From Azospirillum brasilense (lineage in GTDB: Bacteria; Pseudomonadota; Alphaproteobacteria; Azospirillales; Azospirillaceae): a DNA stretch of 63,784 bases. The stretch lies in NCBI RefSeq assembly GCF_003349955.1, contig NZ_QLKQ01000025.1, forward strand, positions 13,482 through 77,265. The letters run 5' to 3'. The translations under genes and the position numbers were made by a program. Positions 20,801 to 32,800 of the stretch are shown in pieces (within the stretch, counting starts at the first letter, position 1; each line of letters starts with the position of its first letter). The notes beneath the pieces were generated by a model. That model searched no databases, was not told the DNA's origin, and worked only from the letters and a program-made list of their open reading frames with translations.

Positions 20801-23800
20801 ATCGAGGTGCAGCCCGCCGACGGCGGGTGGATCGCCGTCCGCAACGGTGTCCCGGTCGCGTCGGGCGAGCCCGCGGTGCTTCAGGCCCACGCCGAGGCGC
20901 AGTTCTCGCTCGGGCGGTTCGACGCCTTGAGCGCCTGGGTCGAGCCACTGGAGGACCGGCTGGCGCGGTTCGCGGAGAGCGCCGGCTGGATGACCAACGG
21001 GGTCGAGATCGGCCCCGACCCCCTCACCGGCTACGCTCCCGACAAGGCGAGCCGCTTCAACGTGACGGTCCGCGACGGCGTTCCGATTTCCGGGGACGGG
21101 GACGGGGAGGACTCGCGTGCATTGCCCCGCTACACCGTCGTGGAGACGGTTATCGACGACCTCGGCTACCTCCGGGATCACGTCGTTCTCGAAACCACCA
21201 GCCTCGTCCGCGCCGTCGGCGTCGTGCAGGCCCTGACCGGAAGCGCCTTCGCGCAGTACGGGTTCCATCCCGACCCGATGGTCCTCGCCCGTCAGGACGG
21301 CGAGCGCCACGCCCGCGAGATGCTGCTCGCCAACAGCATCGACGGCCCCCAGTACAGCCTGTCCTCGGACCCGACGATTCAGGGATGGGTGCGCCCGCTC
21401 GGCGACCGGCTCGCCGCCTTCGTCGACGAGGCCGGATGGACCGACGCCGGCCGGCAACGCAACTACGGAGCGGGCCGTCACTTCGCGCCCCCAGACTGCG
21501 CGGACCTGGCCATCTCCACGGACGCCGGCGATCCGCTGCCCGGCGACCCGGCGCCGATGCGCGAGAGCAGGCTGCTGCCCCGCTACACCGTGACGCGCTT
21601 CGTCGCCGACCCGGACGGCGACCTCGGCGTCACCGTTCTGCACACCACCGACTTGGGGCGCGCGGTCGGCGCGCTTCGCGGCATGCAGGGCACCCCGAAG
21701 GCCCTGGCCGCGGCCGTGACCGAGGTTCCGATGGCCTCGGCGATCGACGGCCCGCAATTCAGCGTCGGGGACATCGACCTCGGCCCCCTGGAGCGGATGC
21801 TGCACGACGTCGCGACCGCCTCCGCGCCGTTCGGCGTCGCCCCGCCGGCGACGCTCACCGCCCATGACCCGCGCGTCGTCCGCAGCGCCTACACGAACGG
21901 GCTGATCGTCAACGACGGCGCGCGCCATGCCGGAGCAGGGGCCGGCGTCCGCCTGACGCCCGCCGGCCGGGAGCGGCTCGCCGCCGTCCTCCACCAGCCC
22001 CAGTTCGCCGTGGCGCCGCAACGGCCGATGCCCTGGCAAAACCAGCCGCCGGCAGCCTCGGCGGCGCCGGCCGCCCCACCCTCGCCTTGGGCGCCCCCGC
22101 CGAACGTCTTCCCGACCACGCCGGCCGTGCCGCGGCCCGACGCGGCCGCCGAACGCGATGCTGCCGCAAAAAGTGGCGCTGGAAAGGAGGGCCGGACCTT
22201 CGCCGGTGCCGGCGACACCGGGCCGCGGCCCATCGACCCGTCGGCCATCGCCGAGCGCATCGCCGACGTGCGCGGCTCCGACGCGCTGCGGTCGGAGCTG
22301 CTGGAGGTCGTCGACTTTCTGCGCGACCCCGGCCGCTACACCGCGCTCGGCGCCAAGCCGCCGAAGGGCATCCTGCTGGTCGGCCCCCCCGGCGTCGGCA
22401 AGACCCTGTCCGCCCGCGCCCTGGCCGGCGAAGCGCAGGTGCCGTTCTTCGCCGTCACCGCGACCGACCTGATGAGCAGCTACATCAGCGAAAGCGCGAA
22501 GAACATCAAGCGCCTCTACGAGACCGTCGGCCACAAGGCCGGCGAGCACGGGGCGGCGATCCTCTTCATCGACGAGATCGACGCGCTGGGCAACCGCGAG
22601 ACCGCGGAGGGGCCGAACGCCCAGACGGTGACCGAGCGGGTGAACGCTCTGCTCGACGCCATGGACGGCTTCGACGCGGCGCCGGGCGTCCTCACGCTCG
22701 CCGCCACCAACCGCGAGCACGACATCGATCCGGCCATCCGCCGGGCCGGGCGCTTCGACCGCACGGTCCGCCTGGAACTGCCCACCATGGACGACCGCCG
22801 GGACATTCTGGCCGGTCACACCGCCCGCATCGCCGGCCACGACATCGATGTGGTCCGGCTGGCCGAGGCGACCGCCGGGGCCTCCGGCGCCGACCTCGAC
22901 GTGCTGGTCAACGAGGCCGCCCTCGCCGCCGCCCGCCGGCAGGCCCGCGTGGTGACCATGGACGACTTCGCCACCGCGCTCGCCCGCCAGGGGTTCGGCG
23001 CCGCCACGGCGCTGCCCGACCGGGCCGCCACGCTGGAGCGCATCGCCGTCCTGGCGTCCGGCGGCGCCGAGGACCGGCAGGCGGCGACGCAGCTCGCCCT
23101 GAAGGCGGTGCTGGAATGGGGCCACGCCCCGTCGGTCGCGCCGGCCGCCTGGCCGGTCGGGCGCTTCGCCTCCCTGTCGCCGGACAGCAAGCGCGAGGCC
23201 GAGCAGGCCGCCCGGGCGCTCGTCGACGAAGCGGTCCGCGCCGCGGCCGATGCGGCCGCAACGCCGGAAGGCTTCCTGAACCGCGCGGTGACCTGGGCGC
23301 GCCTGCGCCTGAGCAAGGCAAGCGCCGGCTTCCGCGACGCTCACCTGTCGCCGGCGCCGCAGTTCAGCGTCGGCGACGGCACGGCGCGCATCGACCTCGA
23401 CACGCTGCTCGGCGATGGTGATGACGGCCGGTCGCGGATCGTTCAACTCCTCCCCGGGGAAGCCCAGCGCCTGTCCGGTCTGGAGCCGCTGACCCCGGAG
23501 CAGCTGCAGGCCGCACATGAGTCCGTCCGCCGCAGCGTCAGCGCTCCCCCGGAACCGTCCGCCAGCCTCATCGACGGCGGCGCCGCCTTGCGCCGCAGCT
23601 TCGAGCGACGCCTCGACCTCGTGGCGGAAAGCACGGGCTTTTCCGACCGGGAGGTGCTCGCCGACACGCTGTCGATGGGCTACGACGCGATGCGCAACGG
23701 CGTCTATTTCGGCCCGAGCGACGCCTGGCGGCGGTCGGAAGAGCGCTACCTGAAGACGCTGGGCCGCTACCGACGGCCCGAGGACCGCATCGCCGTCGCG

Positions 23801-26800
23801 CAGATGGTCGCCGAAACCCTCGCCGGGGTCCAGGCGACGGGACGGGACTTCCTCACCCCCATCCTGGCGGAACGCGGCGTGGCGCAAGAAGCGCTCACGC
23901 CGCCGCCGGTGGCGGAGTTCATGGCCCGGATGATGTTTCCGGATGCCGAAACCGTGCAGAGGATCATCGACGACAAGGGCTACGTCGCCGTCGCCGACCC
24001 GTCGGCCGGCGCCGGTGCCGGCGCGCTCGCCGTTGCCGAACGGCTGCGCGAGCTGGGCATCGACGCCCATCAGCACCTTTACGTCGACGCCACGGTCGAG
24101 GACCCCACCCTCTACCACGCAACCTACCTGCAGATGGCGGGCGCCGGCGTCCCGGCCACGGTGACGCACGGCAACGCACTGACCGGGGAGGTCCGCGAGC
24201 GGGCGATGACCGCGGTCACCACACGGGTCCCCGGCCTTTTCCGCCTGTCGCCCGAGGCGCCGGAGGTCCTGCGCGCCCAGGCGCAGGCGCGCTTCGCCCG
24301 CAACCTCGGACTGGTGATCGGAGCCGGGCAGGACCGGGACGTTGCCTCCCGCGCTCAACCCCAGGCGGCCGAAGCCGAGGCGCGGCGTGCGGACGGCAGG
24401 GTCCGCCGGCAATACAGCCTGGGAGGACCCGCGCACCTCGACCGGATGATCCTGTCCGCGGCGGAAGACGGAATGGCCGACCTCTCCGCCTACGTCACCC
24501 CGGCGCCGCTGAAGGCCGTCTCCGAACTGGCGCCGCCCGGCGTCATCGAGGAGGGCGCCAAGCTCGCCGAGCGGCTGATCGGCGAGGCGGCGCGGGACGG
24601 TGTCCTGCCCTTCGGGCTCGCGCTCGGCGATCCGCGCCAGCACAGCGGCGTGGCCGCCGCCTACCGGGCCGCCCACGCCATCGCGTCGGAGCCCGACAAC
24701 GCCGCCAACCCGCGCCGCGCCGCCCGCGCGTTGCGGCAGCTTCCCTCCTTCTACGCCGGCGACGCCGGTTGCCTCGCCCGCGACCTCGACGCCCTGGCCG
24801 CCGGCCTCCCGCACGGCGAGCAGGACCGGGGGCGCCTCCTCCTCCACCAGCTCGCCGTGGCGACGGAGGCGCTGCACGCGTCCCCGGAACTGGTCCATCT
24901 CCAGTCCTTCGGCCTCAATGCCCCGGAGCCCGACAGCCTCGACGACGCGCTCCGCCACCCCTACCGACCCGGCCTCAGCCACGCCCTCCAGCTCATCGCC
25001 CATCCCGAGGTGGAGACGGCGATGCACGCCCCGATCGCGCTCGGCGCCCTCAACCGCGCGGGCGATCCCCAGGCGATGGTGCGGCAGCGCTGGGAGCTGG
25101 GCCGAGCCCTCGTCGCCCATGACCTGCTGACGGAACGCGTGACGGCGATGCGCGACGGCATTCTGGGCGCCGGCGGAAACACCGCGTCGGTGGACGCCGA
25201 CCTCGCCGACCTGCGCGCCGGCCGGACTAAGGGGGTGATCGACCGTGCGGTCGAACGCGCCCGGCGGGAGGAGGCCGACCTGGAGCGGCATCGGGATCTC
25301 ATGCAGGTCATGGAGGCCGAGGGCATCGACGCCGCCATGCGGGTTCTCGATGCGGACGAGGGGCGCCGGGCGGCCCGAACCCGCGTTCAATACAGCCTCG
25401 GAACCGCCGACACCGGCACCGACGCCGGCGAGCCGCCGACCATGGCCCGCCTGATCCTGCTGGCCAACATGGGCATGGACCGCGCCGCCGTCGCCGACCT
25501 GATCGCGCTCGCCTCGCCGGAACACGGCCCGCTTCACCCCGCCCACCGGGCCTGGCTCACCGGCCCGATCGCCGTCCATGATTGCGGCTGGACCAACGCG
25601 GAGCTGAAGTCCCCGGACGCGACGGCTCTCAAGGCGATGATCACCGCCGAGCGGATCGAGCGGATCATGGCCGAGCGCGCCGCCGGCGGCGAACCGGGGC
25701 CGGCGGCCACGCCGGCGGAAATCGCCCTGGCCATGCGCCCGGCCATCGTCGCCGGCGCCCGCTCGAAGGAGGCCTACGAACTCTACGCCTGGGCGGTGAT
25801 CAGCGCCGCCGCCGGCGACGCACAGCGCCGGGCGCTTCTGACCGACGGTCGGCCCTTGCCCGTCGACGCCGTGTCGGGCCTGTGGTCGGCGATCGGCGGC
25901 GACCGCATCACCGACGCGGAGGTCCAGGACCCGGCGACGCCGCTCGGCACGCTGTGGCGCCACATCGCCCAGCGGGTCCGCTCGGCGAGCCTTGACCGCG
26001 GCGCGGCCGAACCCGTCGACGCGGAGAGCCGGCCGGCGCCGGCCGAGGCCGCAGCGGCGTCGCGCCGGCCTTACACCGTCCCGGCCGCGGGACAGCCCAT
26101 CGTCCGCCTGAACCTGTTCGAGGCCCCCATGTCCGAACGGCAGCGCTCACGGTCGCGGTCCCGTGACGCCGCCCGCACTCAGTTCGCCCTCGGTGCTGAC
26201 GGCGCCGACCCCCAGCCCCTTCCTGAAGCCGGTCTGCTGGACCGGGCGATGCCGACGCTGCGCGCGATCGGCCTCGTGTCGATGCTCGTGCAGGCGGGGA
26301 AGCTGGTCCATGACGGTGCCGTGCTGGCCAGCCCCTACATCGACGCGGGCATCGACGCCGCCGCCGCGATGGCCCACGAGGCGGCCGTCGCGCTCCGCAC
26401 CGCGATGGAACGGTCCGACCGTTCGCCCGAGGAGCTGGCCGCCGACCTTCACGCGGTTCTCGGCAATCTGCTGCCCGGGACCGGCGCCGATGATCTGCGC
26501 CTGTTCGCCCGCACCTTCCTGAACGTCGCCGATCTGCCGTTGGCGGACCGGCTGCGCGAGGGACTGGCCAGCATCGACTGGGCGCGCGGGACCTCCCACG
26601 CCGCCGACTTCGACCGCTTGGCCGCCGAAGCCGGCGGCATCCTGCGCGACGGGTTCGACGCCGTGGCCGCCACCGTTCCAAGCGTCGACCTCGACGGCGC
26701 CATGACCGCCGGCTCCGAGCTTGTCCACGGAGCCCGGTCGACCGGCGCCGACCTTCTCGATGCCATCGCCGGTGGAATCCGGCCATCGCCGGCGGACTAC

Positions 26801-29800
26801 ACCGCAGCCGACCTCCGCGGTCTCCACCATTGGCTCTCCGGCGACCCGGTCGGACAGGCCGCGAATTCCATCGTTGATGTCTCCCTCCAGGCCCGCCAGA
26901 CCCTGTCCGACGCCCTGGGCGCCGCGGCGGACGCCCTGCGTCCCGGCCTGCTGGAACAGCTGGGCGCCAAGGCCGACGGCCTGATGCGCGAGGGAGAGAC
27001 CCTGCTGCAGGGGGCGCGGGCGCGGCTGGAGGCGGGGGCCGCCGGGGAGACGGCGAGCGGTCTGTTCGCCCGCCTCGCCGCGTTCGGCCATGACCTTGCC
27101 GATTTCGGCCGTCAGGCCGTCGAGCGGGGCACCGACCTGCTCCAGCAGGCCGGTATCGATCCGGCGTCGCTGGCCGACACGGCCGGCCGCATCGCCCAGA
27201 CCGTGCAGTTCTCCACCGGCCGGCCGGCGTCCCATGAGTCCGTGCCCTTCGGCGGCGACGTCCAAAGGATGGCCGCGGAAGCGGCGCTGATCGCCAACCA
27301 CGCGCATCTGCTGGACGCCTGGGCCGCGGCGGTCGACGCCGCCGAGCGGGGGCGCCCGGATCTGGCCGGCGATCTCGCGGTCCACGGGCTGTCCGCCGCG
27401 GAGATGCTGCTGCGTGCCGCCGGCGAGCCGGGATGGCTCTCGGACACCCGCGGCCGCCTCGACGCGCAACCGGCGGCCCGCCGGGCGCGGGCGGCGGAGC
27501 ACGTCGCCACCCTGGTCGGACCGTTGCTGCCGCAGCTCGACCCCGCCTCGGCCGCGGCGCTGTCGGGTCCGGCGGGGGTGGGCGCGACGCTGTGGCTCGC
27601 CGAGGGCGGGGAAGACGTTCCGCGCGACGGCACGACCGAGCGCCCTCAGTTCAGCATCGGCGACGCGCTCGCCCAATGGACCGGCCGTCTGCCCTTCGCA
27701 TCGCCCGCTTGGCTTGCCGAAAGCGCGCCCTGGCGTCTGACCCGCGACGAGTTCGTCCAGGAAGCCGGCCGGCGCACCGCCGAGTTCGGTGCCGAGGCGG
27801 CCATCGGTGATCTCGCCGCCTTCGCCGACGCTCCCAGGGGCGGCGTGCTCTACGCCGCCGACGGCCGGCTGTCCGTCGGCCTTGATCCGGCCGACCCCGC
27901 CCGCGCGGCCGCCCAGATCCATCTCCACGCCGTCGCCGCCCGCCGGGACGCCGGAGGCGCCGTGCCCGCCGCTGTGCTCGCCTCGCTCGGCGCGGATCTC
28001 GATCTGCTCCGGAGCGCCCGGCGTGAATTGGCCCTGACGCCGTCGGCGACGGCGGCGCAGGTCGCCGAGTTGGTCGCCCCGCCCGAGCCCGTCCAGTATC
28101 GCGTCGCCCCGCCGCGCCTGGCGCTCGGCGCGGCGGAGGCCGCCGCCCTCGACGGCGTGGCCGAGATGGCGGTGGGCCGGGGCGCGCGCGTCCTTCGGCG
28201 GCGCGACCCGGACCGCACGGAAAGCGGTGAGCGGCTTCCCAGCGCCGAGCTGCTGCTCGAGCTTCCGGACGGCGCCGCCCTCAAGGCCCTTCTCGACCGC
28301 GTCCAGGAGGACCGGCGTTTCGATTGGATCGCCCCCTCCCTGACCATCGACGGCGCCGCCGTGTCGGCACGGGCCGCCTCGACGCCGATGCGCGCCGAGG
28401 GCCGCCGCCCATGGCTGGCCCGGATCGAGGGGATGCGTCCCGACGGTTCGCCGCAGCGCCGGTTCGTCGCGCGGGAGCCGGTGACGCCGGACCGCGCCCG
28501 CTTCGCGCTCGGCGAGGACGGCGTCTACGAATACCGGCATTTCGGGCGGTCGGGCCGGGAATCCGGCTTCCTGCTGATCGACGGCGGGCTGGCGCTGCCG
28601 GTGTCCCGCGAGGAGGCGCTGCGCGCCGTCCCCGCCGTGGCTCCCGAACCGGCGGCGCGCGGCGCGGCGCAGTTCTCGCTGGGATCTCCCGGCGGTGCGG
28701 TGGAGCGCGTGCGCACCGGCGCGCTCGCCGGCGCGGAAGCCCGGCAGGCCTATCAGGACGCCTGGCAGCAGCACGCCGAAGCCCTGGCCGCCCTGCCCGC
28801 CGACCCCGACTACGCCCTGTACGCCGAGGCCTGCGACATCGTCGCCGGCCACATGTGGAACCGCGGCTTCCAGCGCGGCGACGTCGGCATCGCGACGAGC
28901 TACGGCAACATGCGCCTGCCCGGCTTCGTCAAGCCCGGCCTCGGCATCGCCGTCATCCCCTACTGCAGCCTGACCGTTCCGCCGGAGGGCATCACCGGCA
29001 TGGCCACGGTGGCGCCGGTGGAAGGGCTGCCACCCTTCGGCCCCGAGGACATGACCTGGGGCCTCGTCCACGAGTCCAAGGGATCGGCGATCAGCCTGCG
29101 GTCGGGCAGCCTGTCGGGCGACTTCCGCCTGCCCGAGTCCGCGGCGCGGGCGGCGGACGCCATCGCCGGCGTCACCGACTGGCTGCGGCTGGACGCCGAC
29201 GGCTCCTTTAGCAACGACGCCCTGATGCGCCACCGCATCATGAAGGAGGTGCGCCCGCATTTGGAAGCGGCGGAGACGGAGGACGCCTCCGCCTGGCGCG
29301 AGCGCGTGTCTCCGAACGATCCGGCGTTCACCGGATCGGCGCTCGATGCGCTTCATGCCCGCGGCTTTGATACCGCCGACACCTGGTGGGTGGGCGTTTC
29401 CGACGGCGAACGGCCGGAGATCGACCTGCACCGGCGCCCCGTCTTCCTTCACGACAACAAGGAGGACGCCGCCGAGCAGAGTCAGGAGGACGTCGCCCCG
29501 GTCTATGTCCGCCAGACACGCCCCTTCGCCGATCTCACCGATTGGTCCCGCATACGGCGCGAGCCGGAGGTTCGGGCCGTCCTGCGCGAGTGGTTCGAGC
29601 ACAACGGCCCGATCGTCGCCGGCGCCATCGCCTCTCGTCATCTGGAGGACAACGACTTCGACGACCTGTTCGAGCGTCTGCCGGGCGAGGACCGGCAGAC
29701 GCTCGAGGCGACCTGGGGTCCGTTCGGGGAACTGACGGACGATCAGAAAGAGGAAGCGCTGTACAACGCCTACGCCCACGGCTTCGAGTTCGACCAGTGG

Positions 29801-32800
29801 CTGCACATGGTCGCCGAAGGCGAGTGGGTGGACATGCACCACGAATATTCCGGCGACGCGGTCGACAGCGTCGTCGGATCGTTCGAGGCGGCCGGCTTCG
29901 GCGGCGTCATCTACACCGACTGCTACTGGCGCGACAACCCGACCATGCTGGCGGTGTTCGACCCGGGCAATCTCGCCTTCGCGCCGGACCAGCTTCCGGA
30001 GACCATGGAGCAGGCGCTGTACGGCGCCCAGGAGGCGGCGGAGCGCGAGCAGGCGTGGTTCGCCGCCCGCTCGCAGGCCGAGGTGGCCGAGCTGACCGCC
30101 CGGCGCGACGCCGAGATCGCCGCCTTCAACGTCACCGAGCTGCGCCGCCAGGGCTTCGACGTCGCCCGCCCGCTGTGGGTCGCCGTGCCCAACCCCGACC
30201 TGCCCGAGCTGCGCGACCTCGCCGACGCCGACCGGCGCATCACCCTCTACACCGAGCGCGCCGACTGCTTGGCCTTCGCGCCGGGCGCCGCCGACGGGCT
30301 GACCGCACCGGTCGCCGTCTACCTCGACGCCGGTCGCCGGGCCGATCTCACCGCCGCCGAATGGCCGCAGGATCTTCGCGAGGCCGTCTCGGTCTGGCTC
30401 GACGCCCGGCCGATGTCGCCGAACCCGTCGAACCACCCGACCAACGGCGACCTGCTGCGCGCGCGGGGCGTCGCGGACCTCCAGGCCCTGGTGACCGCCG
30501 CCCGCGACGGGTCCTGGCACCGCATCCCCGACGGCCGCGACCTCGCCGACCGCTTCCTGGACGGCCTGCAGCACGCCGGCTTCGACAGCGTCGTCATGCA
30601 CGACCGTCCCGAGGCGGGCACCGTCGTGGTGCGCTTCGCCCAGGACAACGCGGCCAAGGCGCTGCGCGTCGCCTGGGACCGGCCGGACGGCGTCGGGCCC
30701 CACCGGCGCAGTTTCGGACGGGATGCGGAGGGCCAGGCCCTCGCCACCGACGCCAACGGCACGCTGTCGCTCGGCCTCGCCAAGCGCGCCCACGAGGCGG
30801 GCGTCGACCTCGGACTGGCCGCCCTCGCCGGGACGGAGCCGCGGCGCGGCCTCGGCTTCCGCGGCGAGGTCGCCGACGCCGTCACGCCCCAGCTCGACGA
30901 TCGTCTGGGCATCCGCCTGGAGCAGCCGGACGTTCCGCCGCTGAACAGCCCTCTCGACCGTGCAGAGGAGGTGGTGGCCGGCGTGCAACGTTGGCTCGGC
31001 GGGGACGCCGTCATCTTCTGGCAGATCCCGTCGGCGGGCTTCGTCGCTCCCGGAGCGGCGCCGGCGACGATCCTGCGGGCCTTCGACGACGACGCGCGGC
31101 GGGCGCACGACGCTGTGCCGTCGCTGCCCGGCTTCTCCGAAATGGAGCAGAACGGCAGTTCCTTCGCGGAAATGACCTTGGAGCTGAAGGAGGCTCTCGC
31201 CGCCGCCCGTTCGTTGACGGCGGCCGGCGTTCCGGTCGTCGTCGCCACGCTGGAGGAGAACGCCACCGACATCCAGCTGCGCGGTTGGGACCGCGTCGGC
31301 ACCGGCGCGGTGCATGTTCTGTACGCCTCGATGACCGCCGATGAGCTGTTCGGTCCGGAGGCCGGAACGCCGGCCGCCGCGCCGTCCGCGGCGTCGCCGC
31401 GCCCCGTCGCCGACCGCTACCGGGCGGTCGCCATGGGCGCGCGGCGCGGCGAGATGCCCGCCCTGGCCGAAGCCGGCGGCTACGTCATCGCCGGGACCAA
31501 CGCCGAACGCGCCGCCGCCGCCTCGCCGCTGCTGGCCGAGCGGCTGGTCGGAACCGGCGTTTCGGCGACGGTGGCCTTCGCGGCGGAGGAAGGCCCCGCC
31601 GTCGCCCGCGACCTCGCCGCCGCGCAGACCCGTCTCGCTCTCGCCGAGACCCCGGACCGCCGGCAATGGCGCTTCGTCGCCGTGGACGGCGCGGCGCCGC
31701 CGGCCGGCCGGGCAGCCGACCAGGCGGTGGAAAGCCGTCCTGTGCCGGCGGCGCCCGCCTCCGCTGCGGCGCCCGGCTCCAGGGCTCCCGCCGCGCCGCA
31801 GGCCGCCCCGCAGGTATCCGCCCGGCAGGCCGCCCCCCAGCCGGCCGCCGACCTGGAGGTGGACGGCGAGCAGATCGTGCTCTACGGCCGTCTGGCCGAA
31901 CGGGCCGCCGACGCCGTGGACTGGCTGCGCCCCCGCCTCGGCGAAGGCCCGAGCGGGCGCGGCGAGACCTGGTTCACGCGGGCCGACGCCGCGTCGGTGG
32001 CCGGCGCCGTGCCGGACGTCGCGGCGGCGTTGCGGCAGCATGGCTTTCTCGCCGCCGATCCCGCCCAGACGTCCCTCCCGCTGGACCCGCCGCAGCCCGC
32101 GCGCCCGGTCGAGCGGAACCACGCCGCCGCAGCGGCGACGCCCCTCGATTGGCCGGCCGGAACCCATCCGGAGATTCGCCGCCTGCTCGACGATCTCCTG
32201 CTCGTGGAGACCGATCTGCGCGGACGGCCGCGCGACGCCGCGCTGCGCGATCTGGCGCCGCTGGTCCAGCAGGGGCCGGACGCCGTCAGCCGCCGGCACG
32301 AGGCGGCCGCGGTCGACCTGGCCGCAGGCCTCCGGCACGCCGGGGCCCCGTGGAACGATGTCGCCGACGAGCACGGTCTGCTGGCCGTCGCCGACCTTGC
32401 CAGCATCGCCCGCGGCCATGGCGGCGCCTCGGTGCTGTCGGCCCACACCCTGGCCACCGCGCGGAGCCGGCTCGCCGGCGATCTCGGGGCCGCCCTCCAG
32501 GCCGTCGGGGAACCGGCGGCGTCCGTGGCCCGGATGACCGGGGTGACGCCGCGGGTCGACCGGCTCATCGCCCTTCAGGCCATGCCGCCCACCCCGGAGC
32601 GGCTGGAGGCGCTTCAGCGCCGTTCCGATCCGCTGGTCCGGACGCCGGAGAGCGGCGCGGCCGCTGCCCGCCCGGTCACGGCCGCGGCGCCCGCACGCCC
32701 GCCCGCCCCGGCGGCGTCCGGTCCGGCGCCGGTCGTCATTACGCCGGGCGCGCCCTCCGCGGCGCGCAGCCCCGCCGCGGCCCCGCCGGCGCCAGCCGTC

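Noticed and set aside
8702..25963. A 5,753-codon open frame antisense to the giant gene (and another of 3,136 codons at 26147-35557)
   Set aside because: These arise because strong third-position G/C bias in the real gene removes TTA, CTA and TCA codons, leaving the opposite frame without stops. Their translation is rich in Arg, Gly, His and Val with no domains or ribosome site.
30760..30790. A further LSLGLAK segment resembling the Q-[FY]-S-x-G motif
   Set aside because: Lacks the Q and the aromatic residue; it lies inside a continuous region and was not counted.
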